NCBI RefSeq assembly: GCF_024713975.1 | Contig: NC_091112.1 | Coordinates: 330,001-394,000, forward strand | Length of the DNA stretch: 64,000 nucleotides | Reading direction: 5' to 3' | Source of the DNA: Paralichthys olivaceus | Lineage: Eukaryota > Chordata > Actinopteri > Pleuronectiformes > Paralichthyidae | Part shown: positions 45,798 through 58,565 of the stretch, in pieces | How the letters are laid out: the number at the start of each line of letters is the position of its first letter | How positions within the stretch are numbered: position 1 is the first letter of the stretch | Made by a program: the position numbers and the translations under genes | Notes under the pieces: generated by a model | The model's database searches: none | What the model saw: only the letters and a program-made list of their open reading frames with translations | Told to the model about the DNA's origin: nothing

Positions 45798-48038
45798 CTA
45801 GGTAAATAGGCGAATGGTTGCGTCCGCACCGGAGGAGAACACCCAGGGCTGTGTGGGGTGGAAGGTCACATCCAGAACACCGAGGTCGTGAGTGACCACA
45901 TGACCTCTGAGGACCTTCACCGGGACGATCAGGGGGTTCTGCAGCAGGTCACTGGAGGGGGGAGGGGGGGGTCTTAGTATTTATGTGTGTGTATCTGTGT
46001 ATCACAGTATCGTGTGTATGAGTGTGTGTATTACTTGTAAACAGTCCCGTGACAGACGATCACTGATCCATCATCAGAGGCTGACGCAAACAAAGGGTAG
46101 GCTCTGTGATAGGCCACACCCCTCACCGCCTTTTTATGGTATCTGCAGACAGGAAGTGATCAACATGATCAAAACCAACAAATTTACAAATACACAGAAG
46201 GAACAATCAAAAGCTGATCGATTAATTTAGAAACAAATGATTCATTCACTTGATTATTGACAAGTTCGATGGACAGGTGAGGATTTGATGGACAGGTGAT
46301 TACTGTACCTTAACATCTTGTAGGGTTTGGTTGAGAGGTCGAGATCGAACCAGCTCAGTCTACAGTCGTAACTTCCACAGATCACATGATCACCTGTAGA
46401 CAGAAGGTGAGACAGTGATGTCACAGTGCAGTGATCTGGTGTTGTGGTGAATCTGGTTCTGTGGTGGAACAGTTACGTTACCTCCAGGGTGGACGGCCAT
46501 GCTGGAGATCCACTTGGAGTTTGCCTGTAGTTTTTTTGTCATTTCCTGTTTGACCAGGTTGTAGATCCGGACTGAGCGCTGCGTGGCCACAAAGAAGTAG
46601 GGCCGGACAGGGTGGAAGGACACACACTGAACTAGACCTTTGTTCTTCCTGAAGGGGTTCTGACTCCGTCTCTTGCTCAGCTGGTGGATGAATACCTGCA
46701 GGTGGCTGGAGTGATCCGGCATCACCGACGCCAGGTAGTCTCCCTTAGCGTGCCATGCTACCTGTTGGACAGCCTGATGGATCAACAGTGAGCAGTTAGT
46801 TCAGGTATTGATAAGGATTCTAAAATCAATCAGTGTTTTCTCACTTTGGGATGTTGGATTTTGAGGCGGATCCCCTGGTTTAGCTCCTCCCCCTCAGTGT
46901 CACTCCAGGTAACAGGGCCAGCCTCCTCTGTTGACCCCGCCTCCTGCTGACCTGAGAGGAGTCGCTCTGATGATGACACGACCTGTTTGTCTGCCAGAGA
47001 GGGAGACAGGATCAACACCACGGAGTCCCTGAAACAGAGAGAGAGAGAGACCGGTCCTCGCTCAGTGGTCGATCCGACACAACGGGTCGCAGACGGGTGG
47101 ATGGACAGGCAGACAGGTACTTACATGGCGACAGCCAGCAGACAGACAGAAGGATTTGGGTTCCAAGTGATGCTCTTCACAGCTCCACCCACCTGGACTG
47201 TCTTCATACAGCGAGACGAACACACCTCCCAGAACCTCACAGAACCATCATCAGAACCTGGATAAACACAGAACCAGCACAAGCTGAGCAATCAACTACA
47301 ACTCCCATGGTGCATTTCACTGGCCAACCGCCAATCACAGAACACATACTGTGACAGTTAAATATTTACAGTGAGACACCGGACTGTGTATAGAGTTACT
47401 ATAGCAACCAGCAGCATGATGTCATACAGGTGGAGTGTGTTTTGATTGGTGAGTTACCTGAAGCGAGCCACTGTCCTGATGGAGACACACTGATGGAGCG
47501 AACCAGTCCGCTGTGACCCCGGTACACCTGAAGTCAGATTGAACAGATTACATCAAGGGTCACCTGTTCGCTGGCTGTGGGTGTGTGAGTGCGTGCGTGC
47601 GTCTGTGTGTCACACGTTCTGCGTCAACAGAACAATAAGAATAAAAACACGTTGACGTACCAGAGACTGTGTCGTAGGAAACGGCTGCAGGTCTTTGGGT
47701 TTGGGAAGTTTTGGGATCAAATCCTCTGGATTCACGTTCACCTGAAAACAGACGTACAGACCCATGATCACCTCCACAGGCACACTGTGCTCTGATTGGC
47801 TGCAGGAGCTTTTCTTATAATCTGATGTATCAAGTCTTCTTCAAGGTTTATCACAGGTAACCTGAAGCTAGTTACCCTCATCTTCCTCTGTCTGGGACAC
47901 AGGTAAAGGTCGAGGCAGCGCTCAAACCTCTCGTGGAGGAAACGAGGAAATGCCGGGACCTGACGGAGGCTCGAGAACTTCTTGGGAACAAATGGCAACT
48001 TCCTGTCTGACGGATCCTGCTGCTCCCACAGAGCGAGC

Positions 48039-48072
<34 letters not shown>

Positions 48073-50497
48073 TTCCATCTGTTCTATAACCAGGTGAGTC
48101 AAACAGGTGAGATCCTCATCATGTGACGTACCTCCTCTTCTGTGAACAGATACTCAGGTGGGGGGTTGTAGGACTCATGGTGACCAGGCAGTGGGATCTT
48201 GGGGGCGGGGAGGTGCATCCTATGTTTGGCCAGAATGGACGAGTCCTCACTTGCCCAGAGGTCGTAGAAATGCCCCCGAGTGTCGTCCTGCACCCGTCGA
48301 GGTTTGATCCAGCCCATCTTTATCGCATGGACCAGTTTAGACACCTGGGTAAAGGTGAGAGAGAGGGTGGCAGACAGGTGAGAGGAAGAGGGAGGCAGAC
48401 AGGTGAGAGGAAGTGGGAGGGGGAGGCAGACAGGTGAGATGAAGAGGGAGGGGGAGGCAGACAGGTGAGAGGAAGTGGGAGGCAGACATGTGAGAGGGAG
48501 GGGGAGGCAGACAGGTGTTTTACCTTCTCCTTCTCGATCAGTGACGGGATGAAACTGCGTTTGTCTGCAGGTCTGTTAGTGACGGGATGAAGCATCACGT
48601 CGTTACTGAAGAACTCCACTGTGGGCTGAGGAGGAAGAAGAAAGAGGCAGAGCAGTGATTTAACAACTTCACTGTATCTGATGACGTAATATCGAACTTT
48701 TGGAACTTTGTCCTTAAACAATATGAACTGGTGTCCAGGTGAGTCCTTCCTGTCCAGGACTTAATAAAGGGGTGGAGTCTCATGAGGGACCTGAACGTAC
48801 CTGGTACTCATTGAAGTTGACGTCTCCGAACTGTCCTTTCTGCAGACGGTTAACCAGCGCCACCTGCTCATCTGATAGGACGATGTCACTTCCTGTCTTT
48901 TTGTCGTGGACTGTTCTCCTGCAGAAACATCGCCGTTAGCATCATTAGCATTCTCTTTGAAGCAGTGGAGGAGCTAGTATCATTCTCGCAGGCTCACCAG
49001 TAGTCCGGGTTCTCCATTTTGTCCAGGAATTCGTCGAGTTCGTCCTTGTTCCTGATTGGTTTGAGGATCTTCTTCCCATCCAGATCGTAGCCGATATGAG
49101 GGAAGTCTTTGTACCACTCCATGGGAATGTTCCCAACAGTGTTCCTGATGTCCTGCAACACAACAAGAACGTCAGAAAGTAGAACCATAATGAACCGCTG
49201 ATGGCTTTAGAACCAAATCAATCCAGGATAGAACTCATAACCAGCACAGGACAAACCAAGAGAACTTCAGAGGCCTGATGACAGAGGACCCACAGAACAA
49301 AGACCATAAAGATCATCAACAAACAGAAAGTTCTAAAAACTCTGGAGAACGTGTCAGAAAAGAGACAGAACGTGGCCTCACCTCCTCGTCCGAGGAGTCG
49401 TGTTCGTACTCATCTTCTTTCTTTTCTTCCTCTCCCTCTGTCACTCCTCCCTCCTCCTTCTTCCCCTCCTGTGTCTGCAGGTAGAACAGGAAACAGGTGA
49501 CGTTCTACAGCAGTAGTTTCTCTGAGGTGAGTCACAACCAGCCAATCAATGGACGGATTAAACTCTACCTGCTGAGTCTGCTCTGACTGCAGCGTCACCT
49601 CATCTTCATCATCAGGTCCCTCCTCTTCATCATCATCGCTGTCACTCCCAGAGTCCTCCAGTCCTGAGTAAACACTGTCCTCGCTGTCGGACAGATCTTC
49701 GTCCTCCTCCTCCTCAGCAGGTTTGTTTTTGAGATTGAAGATCTGAAGAAGAAACCGATTTAAATGACCAGATCACACACAAGAGCTTTATTCTATTTGT
49801 CTCTGGGCTGTAGTTTAAAAGTCTGCGTAACAATACTTTACATCAGTTCCAATAACACTGTTGCTAATTCGTGAATATGAGCAACTGTTCATCATCTGGC
49901 ATCACTTCCAGAATGAAAATAAAATGTGTCTTCCGATTTAAACGAAGTCAAACTTCGGGTCATATGAACAACAGCACTATTGATTCCAGTGTCATTTCAG
50001 CTTTAACATGATGAAGCTTGATGGTTCCAGTAGAACAGTCAGAAAATGACTGTTTCAGATAAAGATCGTGGACCGAAGCCTCAGAACAGGAGCCAGACTC
50101 AGTTCATGACGATGTGAGGAGAGCTGCTCTAACTCTGGCTCCAGTGTGTTTAATTACACTGTTATTTAGCTTTAGCTAAGATTAGCCTGTCCATTCATGA
50201 CTCCGTTTAGAATCTGCTCGCGGTATAAACGGCTGTGAGGTTGATCTGGACTCGGTCTGGTTTCAGCTTCACTTCGGCTTCATCCACTTTTTATCTGACT
50301 GTCGAGCAGCAGCGTGTTTTGGTTTAGCATGTTAACAGCTAGCTTCCTGCACCTCCTCAGGTGACCTCCGGTCTCACCTCATCCTCTTCTTCTTCTTCTT
50401 CTTCTTCTTCTTTACTTCTCTTCTTCGTCTTCTCTCGGACTTTCTTCATCCCTTCTTTCTCTTCGATGCTCTGCATGTTCCTGCTTCTACCCTCCAT
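45798..50497 (-). CDS. bop1: Ribosome biogenesis protein BOP1
   Basis: Sixteen exons on the minus strand: 50497-50378, 49742-49569, 49474-49382, 49152-48998, 48918-48801, 48625-48524, 48344-48132, 48037-47876, 47741-47661, 47527-47458, 47257-47125, 47028-46845, 46773-46482, 46393-46309, 46142-46035, 45951-45798 (stop 45800-45798). The product is 747 aa (human 746). It acts in the nucleolus in the PeBoW complex with PES1 and WDR12, needed for ITS2 processing and 60S assembly. A basic/acidic N-terminus with poly-Glu (encoded by a TTC-type repeat) is followed by the BOP1NT domain (about 130-390: [10 protein letters not shown], then [16 protein letters not shown]) and a C-terminal WD40 propeller (about 405-747, ending T-I-R-L-F-T). 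It is divergent from hsf1, with 332 bp between start codons. Confidence 0.96.
48041..48070. repeat. (GA)n microsatellite in bop1 intron 7
   Basis: Fifteen GA units. Read on the minus strand as (CT)n they provide the pyrimidine tract immediately before the bop1 exon 8 acceptor (exon starts 48037). Confidence 0.9.
48348..48515. repeat. Minisatellite in bop1 intron 6
   Basis: Irregular 25-35-bp units (GGCAGACAGGTGAGAGGAAG with GAGGG spacers) repeat about six times between bop1 exons 7 and 6. Most units contain CAGGTGAG, a good 5' splice-site consensus, but on the + strand, antisense to bop1. Confidence 0.85.
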
Positions 50498-50829
50498 TCC
50501 CCCACGTGTGACTCTATATTATCTACGTCAAATACGTACACTTTACGTTTTTCCCCTGCGTCATCGGGCAGCGACGGGCTCTTCGTTACGCAGTTGTTAG
50601 TCTGATGGGATCTGTTGTAATTTTTTTATCGCTGAGTTTCCGTTAAAACTCATTTTTTCTATCCCCGCAGATCCCCGCACACCCCCGCACACCGAGCCTC
50701 CGGTGATCTGGATCACAGCTGTCTGTTCTGGAGTTCTGCTGTTTCTCACACGATGCTAACAGTTAGCACCGATAGCTCAGAGTAACAGCAGCGTTTAACA
50801 GTGCAGGGTGCGTTGGATTGTTTTTCTCC
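50498..50829. promoter_or_regulatory. Shared bidirectional promoter of bop1 and hsf1
   Basis: Start codons of bop1 (50497, minus) and hsf1 (50830, plus) are 332 bp apart. A divergent Hsf1/Bop1 pair with a short shared promoter is known in mammals, so the arrangement is conserved. CACGTG (50503-50508), a MYC/MAX or USF E-box fitting a ribosome-biogenesis gene, lies 6 bp upstream of the bop1 ATG, probably within its 5' UTR. No TATA box is convincing. An imperfect heat-shock-element-like TTC..GAG series near 50725-50740 is too weak to call. Confidence 0.75.
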
Positions 50830-53800
50830 ATGGAGTTTGCCGGAGGAGGGGCGGTGCTGCCCAGTGGGAACGTCCCAGCCTTCCTCACCAAACTGTGGAC
50901 CCTGGTGGAGGACCCGGACACCGACCCGCTCATCTGCTGGAGCCCGGTACTCACAGCCACGATAATCCGACAGTTAGCTGCTAGCCCTAACGAAACTCAC
51001 ATGCTAACAGCAGATCACACACGAAATGACCACCTGTTCACCTGAGTCAATGTGACGTCACAGCCCCTGCTGTTTGTTTGACAGATAATCAGCTGAGAAG
51101 ATTCTGATGCTTTGATGTCACCGCGTTAACGTCAGCGACAGTAACACTGATAACAACAACAACAATACTAATAACAACAATAACAACAGTAATAATACTA
51201 ATAACAACAATAACAACAGTAATAATACTAATAACAACAGTATTAATACTAATAACAACAGTAATAACATCAGTATTAATACTAATAACATCAGTAATAA
51301 TACTAATAACAACAGTATTAATACTAATAACAATGATAACAACAGTAATAACAACAATAACAACAACAACAATACTAATAACAACAGTAATAACACTGAT
51401 AACAACAACAATAATACTAATAACAACAATAACAACAGTAATAATACTAATAACAACAGTAATAACATCAGTATTAATACTAATAACATCAGTATTAATA
51501 CTAATAACAATGATAACAACAGTAATAACACTGATAACAACAATAATAATACTAATAACACTCATAACAACAGTAATAACACTCATAACAACAGTAATAA
51601 TACTGATAACAACAGTATTAATACTGATAATAATAACAACAGTGGTTTACGGTATTGTACCGCTATTACAATGTAACAAACAGTTTCCTTTACTTCCTGT
51701 TTTCAATTTGATTTTTCTGTGTTCTTCTGTTAAAATATTCTCTATGAACAGATTCTTTGTGTGTTTGTACAGAATCTGTCGTGAGGAGACAGATCTTAGG
51801 GCACGAAGCTTCTGGTTTCTGTTGATAGCTAGCAAATAGCCGTAGACAGGATCTAAAACATCTACGAAAACCATCCGTGTTTGTGCGGAGAAACGTTGCA
51901 CTAGTGTGATTAAAGTAGTCTCACTGTAAACAGTGTTTGGACAACATATCACAAAGACGTCTGCTGTCTACACCTGAAGACCCAAAATATAGTCTGTTAC
52001 CCCAAGAGGCTGCTTCACTGTCAGACGATCTCTGATGTCCTGCGAGATTACTTTTAAAATGACTCTCTGTTGATAGTAAAATATATCAGTGTTATGAATG
52101 GAGTGATGGTTCCCTGAAGAAGGAGCGGTCCTGTCGGGTGCTGTCTGTGTATGTCTGCTGGTCCTGGATCATACTGCTGCTTTGGGACATTTACTGTCTG
52201 TGGAAAAGTATTTTGCTTCGGGGGTCACAACTTATCATCTGTATTTGAAAACAGCAAGCGAAACATAAGTCATCTGGCACATAACCTTCATCCACATCAG
52301 TTGTCAACTGACCTGCCGGTGTCTGAAAACACTCTGATCCTGGTTCATCAGGAGCATCTGAGTCTTCTTGTATTTATAATGTTTCTCTGTGTTCTGTTTC
52401 AGAGTGGAACCAGCTTCCATGTTTTTGATCAGGGTCGGTTCTCGAAAGAAGTTCTTCCCAAGTTCTTCAAACACAACAACATGGCTAGCTTCATCAGACA
52501 GCTGAACATGTGTGAGTGTAAAGAGTCTCACGTTACTGCAGCGTTTATCTTCACTGCTCTGAACCACAACATCATTCAGTTGAGTTCATTCCTCCACCAG
52601 TCCAACAGTTTCTTAAATGCAGTCAAGCTGCATCAAACCACACACACCCTCATAGATATCCGTCCTCTAAACATGTCTGATTGTTTTCATCAAGATTCAT
52701 GAATTATTCTCTGAGAAATCAGTGAAAATGTTCAACAAAACATTCTCACAATTTATAAGAAACTGGATCTTCCTTAAGATTTAATGAGTTCTTCCCTGAG
52801 CCCTGTTCCCTCCTTCCACCACGTTTGCTAGTTTTTTCACAATCCTGCCGACAAACAGAGAAACAAACATTAGCTTGCCGGCGGAGGTAATGAACCATTG
52901 ACAGCTCTGACAGTGAAACTCTTTCACCTGTTTGTATGATGATGTTAAATTAGTGGTTTTGCGAATTGGCTTCCGTACAGATGGCTTCCGTAAAGTGGTG
53001 CACATCGAGCACAGTGGTTTGGTAAAACCAGAGAGAGATGACACAGAGTTCCAACATCCGTTCTTCATCAGAGGACAAGAACACCTGCTGGAGAACATCA
53101 AACGCAAAGTCACCAACGTACGTGTTCACACCTGTTCACACACACCTGTTCACACACACCTGTTCACACACACCTGTTCACACCTGTTCACCGAAGTCCA
53201 GATTCAAACCTTTCACATTCTCCATGGTAACCGTCTTTCTGTGCTGTGATTGGTTCAGGTGTCCTCGGGGCGTCAGGAGGAAGTGAAGGTCGCTACAGAT
53301 GAAGTGAATAAAATCCTGAGCGACGTCCAGCTGATGAAGGGAAAACAGGAAACCATCGACTCCAGGATCATTGCCATGAAACAGTAAGACGAGAACCACA
53401 ACCTCTTCAGTCCGGGAGTCACTGAGCACTTTATTAGGAACACCTGCTCACTATAGAGTGCTCTTCATTGAAGACCCCATAAAGTAAAGTAGGGGTTAGT
53501 GAATGAGTGAGTGATTCTGGACACAGCTTTTGACTGTGACAGGATTGAGACTGTTGTTTACCACCAGGAAACAGTCAGACCAGTGAGCAGCAGCTCTGAT
53601 GAGGTCAGAGGTCAGACTGATCGGAGCTGACAGAAAGGCTGCGGTCACTCTGATAACCACTCTTTACATCTCAGGGAATAACACGTCCAAACTTTACATG
53701 AGCGGTTCAAGAGACCACGTCAGGTTCACTCCTGAGACCTGAGGCTGCACTGACACAAACTCACCAGCAGGGGACATTTGAAGACGCTGCTGGTCTAATG

Positions 53801-56800
53801 AATGGTGTCGAGAGAATTCATCCATGGAGCCGAACTTCTTGGTGTTAAAGGAGAACTTTGGTTTTTTTCAACCTGGTCCTTATTTCCAGCATATGGTGTT
53901 TAGATCTACTCACCCATAAAGGTTTGGAGTAACTTTGAGTCCTTCGGATGCTTTTAGATCCACACGCGATCAGCGTATATCCATACAACGCAAGGGTTCG
54001 GGGCATCCACAATACAGCCTCTAAATAACGCATTATCTGCCGTGAAACTCTTTATTTACTATGAATCTCCAGAACTAGTCCCCTGTGAGTCTCGCCAGCC
54101 TCGGAGCTAGCGTTAGCTTAGCGAACCGAGAGCGAGTTGTCTTCCTGTTTAATCAACAAATGGGTTCGCTAAGCTAACGCTAGCTCCGAGGCTGCTCGTT
54201 AGCCCGTTGAAGTTAGCTAGCCTTTAACCGGGTGAATGGCCCGAGCACCAGGACACAGCTGCTTTAAAAGAATCCTGTACTGTGAAGCACCTGATAAGCA
54301 TTCTGCCATGTTGCGCAAAACTAGCATCAGCAAACTCTGTGTAAACAAACACAGTTGATCGTCAGCTGTGATGCGGCTGCGCACCTCAGTGACGTCACCC
54401 CAGTGAAAGCCCAGGATGCAAACAAAGCAACTCGCTAAGCTAACGTTAGCTCCGAGGCTGGCGAGACTCACAGGGGACTAGTGCTGGAGAATCATAGTAA
54501 ATAAAGAGTTTCGCGGCTGATCCAAAGTTACTCCAAACCTTTATGGGTGAGTAGATCTACACAACATATGCTGGAAATAAGGACCAGGTTGAAAAAAACC
54601 AAACTTCTCCTTTAAGCCTGCAGGTGGCGCCCAAGGTTGATAGTTTTCTCAACTCACTTTGGGTCTTTAATGGATCACGGTCTGAATGTCACAGTTCCTA
54701 GTAAAGTGTCATATAAACAGGATATATTTGTTTCTGTGTTGCAGTGAAAATGAGGCTCTGTGGAGGGAGGTGGCCAGTCTGAGACAGAAACACACTCAGC
54801 AACAGAAAGTCGTCAACAAGGTATTTCTCCTCACGTCAGCTCGGATGCTTCCACCACAGTGAGGCTGATCTAATGATAACTCTCTCTCCTCAGTTGATCC
54901 AGTTTCTGGTGTCACTCATCCAAACCAACAGGATCTTGGGAGTCAAGAGGAAGATGCAAGTTCACTACTAATACTACACACTTTGCTATGAACTAGCTGA
55001 GATGTTTTTACCTGTCTAATCCATACACACATGATGGGGAGGGGGGAGGGGTCTCAACAAAACACTATTCCTGTGGTCACCAGCAACTCACCCACCTACG
55101 TCCAGTGACTGTTGAGAAAACCTGATTTATAACGTTAACAAGTTTCTCTCTGCAGTCCTCTGATGCTGAATGACTCCAGCTCCGCCCACTCCATGCCTAA
55201 GTACAGTCGGCAGTTCTCATTGGAGCACATGCAGGTAACATGTCGCCGACTCACCTGCATACCTCAGTTAGTTTGTGATGAGCGGTTCACATGAAGGATC
55301 TTTTCTCGTGCACTTCCTCTTCAGGCTACAGCCAATCTGTTCTCAGCTGACTCCCCAATATCCTCTGGGCCAATCATCTCTGACATCACAGAGGTGGCCA
55401 CACCCATCATTGAGGATGCAGTCCCTGACTGGTCGGACGCAGGGTGAGAACTAATGAAGCCTCTTGTCAGTAACAGTGGTGCAGCAGTCACTTAATTCTG
55501 TCCTCTGCCTCCAGAGAGAGCCAATTCATTAACATAAAAGAGGAGCCAGCAAGTCCTGAGGTGGAGGTGTGTCCTGTTCTGGAAGGCGGGGCTACACATG
55601 GAGACACGCCCCTCTCCCCCACCACTTTCATCAACTCCATCCTACAAGACAACGAGACGCAGCCGACTCCCAACACCTCCACCGCCAACCCTTCACCAGG
55701 TACTAGCTGACAGGAAGTCTGGTTCTCAAAGGTTCCATGTGTTTGGTTCTGCTCTTGAATCTGTTTGTCTCTGACCTGAGACTCTTCTGTCTCTTCTGCA
55801 GGCATCGTTCTGATGAGCCCGGCCTCCTCTGGGACCCTCCCACCTTCACCAACCGGCCAATTACCCGCCTCTATTCCCACCCCAAACTCCAGTCCAGCCG
55901 CAGCTCAGCATCAATGTCAGACCCTCGCCTGTATCGACAGGTACGTTTCCAATCAGTGCTTTTGTCATATGGTGCAGGTGCTACGTGTTACTAACTGCCC
56001 CACTCCAGCCACTAGCTGCCCTGACTCCCGCTCCGACACCTGCCCCATCACCTGCCCCATCACCTGCCCCATCACCTGCCCCATCACCTGCCCGTCACTG
56101 CTCTTGTTTTATTCGTGTATCAGTTTATTGTGTATTTGTACCTTTGCTGTAGGTTGTTGAAGGTCAGGTGTGTCATTAACACCCCTGTGCTTCCCTCAGA
56201 CCCCACCCCCCTCCCTCTGCAGGTGGATTGTCACCTGACGTTTGGCGCTTCGTATCAACACAAACTGACAAGTGAATCATTGAATCTATAATTCACAAAT
56301 AAAACATGTTTTGTTTTGAAGTGTGAGTCTGGAAAGCTAGCACCAGTGAATCCTATCAGAGCCTGATCACTATGTGGATTCATCAACCAAAGAAAATAGA
56401 CCCTAGATGCACAGGAACCAACGGGAAGTCAGAAGAGAAGGTCAGAACAGGAAGTCAGTCAGAACAGGAGGTCAGAACAGGAAGTCAGAACAGGAAGTCA
56501 GAAGAGAAGGTCAGAACAGGAAGTCAGAACAGGAAGTCAGTCAGAACAGAAGGTCAGAACAGGAAGTCAGAACAGGAAGTCAGAAGAGAAGGTCAGAACA
56601 GGAAGTCAGAAGAGAAGGTCAGAACAGGAAGTCAGAACAGGAAGTCAGTCAGAACAGAAGGTCAGAACAGGAAGTCAGAACAGGAAGTCAGAAGAGAAGG
56701 TCAGAACAGGAAGTCAGAACAGGAAGTCAGTCAGAAGAGAAGGTCAGAACAGGAAGTCAGAACAGGAAGTCAGAAGAGAAGGTCAGAACAGGAAGTCAGA

Positions 56801-58464
56801 AAAGGAAGTCAGTCAGAACAGGAGGTCAGAACAGGAGGTCAGAACAGGAAGTCAGTCAGAAGAGAAGGTCAGAACAGGAAGTCGGTCAGAACAGGAAGTC
56901 AGTCAGAACAGGAGGTCAGAACAGGAGGTCAGAACAGGAAGTCAGAAAAGGAAGTCAGTCAGAACAGGAAGTCAGAACAGGAGGTCAGAACAGGAAGTCA
57001 GTCAGAAGAGAAGGTCAGAACAGGAAGTCGGTCAGAACAGGAAGTCAGTCAGAACAGGAGGTCAGAACAGGAGGTCAGAACAGGAAGTCCGAACAGGAAG
57101 TCAGTCAGAACAGGAGGTCAGAACAGGAAGTCAGAACAGGAAGTCAGAACAGGAAGTCAGAACAGGAGGTCAGAACAGGAAGTCAGAACAGAAGGTCAGA
57201 ACAGGAAGTCAGTCAGAAGAGAAGGTCAGAACAGGAAGTCGGTCAGAACAGGAAGTCAGTCAGAACAGGAGGTCAGAACAGGAGGTCAGAACAGGAAGTC
57301 AGAACAGGAAGTCCGAACAGGAAGTCAGAACAGACACGATTGCTTTATTAACAAGAGGAAAAACTCCAGACTGTGGAAGCAGCTTCACATCACATCTTTC
57401 TATCTCTCTGTCTCCTCTGTCTGTCTCTCCTCTGTCTCCCCTCTACCTGTCTCTCTCCTCTGTCTGTCTCTCCTCTCTCTCCTGTTTCTCCTCTGTCTGT
57501 CTCTCCTCTACCTGTCTCTCTCCTCTGTCTGTCTCTCCTCTCTCTCCTGTTTCTCCTCTGTCTGTCTCTCCTCTCTCTTCTGTCTCTCCTCTGTTTCTCC
57601 TCTACCTGTCTCTCTCCTCTGTCTGTCTCTCCTCTCTCTCCTGTTTCTCCTCTGTCTGTCTCTCCTCTGTCTCTCTCCTCTGTCTGTCTCTCCTCTCTCC
57701 TGTCTCTCCTCTGTCTGTCTCTCCTCTGTCTCTCTCCTCTGTCTGTCTCTCCTGTCTCTCCTCTGTCTGTCTCTCCTCTGTCTGTCTCTCCTCTCTCCTG
57801 TCTCTCTCCTCTGTCTGTCTGTGTTTCAGGTCTGAACTGTTGGACCATGTGGACACTATGGACAGCAGTCTAGAAAACCTGCAGAACATCCTCAATACAC
57901 AAACCTTCACCTTTGACACCTCCCCCATCATCGAGGTCAGTCGTCAAATTAACATGTTATGAACACGCCAACTCTATGAACATGTTAACAGTATATGAAC
58001 ATGTTAGTGGTATGTGAACGTGTTGAATCACATGTGTGTTTCCATGTTCAGTTTTTCGGTTCACCCTCTGGAGATTTTGACCTTGACTGTTTGGACAATG
58101 TGAGTTCAACAGACTTTTACTTTGCATCTTCACTTCCTGTCTCATGTTGAAATAAAAGCACCATATTAACACAAACACGTTCATACAGGTATGTTTACAT
58201 GTTAGTATACATGTGAATACAAAGGTGAACACATGTTAGTATACATGTGAATACAAAGGTACACACATGTTAGTATACATGTGAATACAAAGGTGAACAC
58301 ATGTTAGTATACATGTGAATACAAAGGTGCACACATGTTAGTGTTTATGATGTCACAGCCGTCTCACTGTGATGTCTCTGTCCTATCAGCTGCTGGCTGA
58401 AGAGGCTCCGAGAGGAAGTGATGGAAGCAGCCACACAGGTAACATACACACACACACTCTCTCA

Positions 58465-58522
<58 letters not shown>

Positions 58523-58526
58523 CTCA

Positions 58527-58565
<39 letters not shown>

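Noticed and set aside
50721-50745. Heat-shock-element-like TTC..GAG..TTC in the bop1/hsf1 promoter
   Set aside because: Spacing and half-sites do not fit three inverted nGAAn units. Too weak to claim autoregulation.
51089-51839. Long open frames on both strands (I/T/V and L/V rich)
   Set aside because: Artefact of the triplet-periodic repeat in hsf1 intron 1.
56429-57336. CRISPR-like regular repeats
   Set aside because: Units are contiguous without unique spacers. A eukaryotic minisatellite.
56372-57835. Very long + strand open frames (487 and 314 codons) rich in R-T-G-S-Q-N
   Set aside because: They lie wholly in the hsf1 intron 10 minisatellite and CT-rich tract, are open in overlapping frames because the unit lacks stops, and have no conserved domain.
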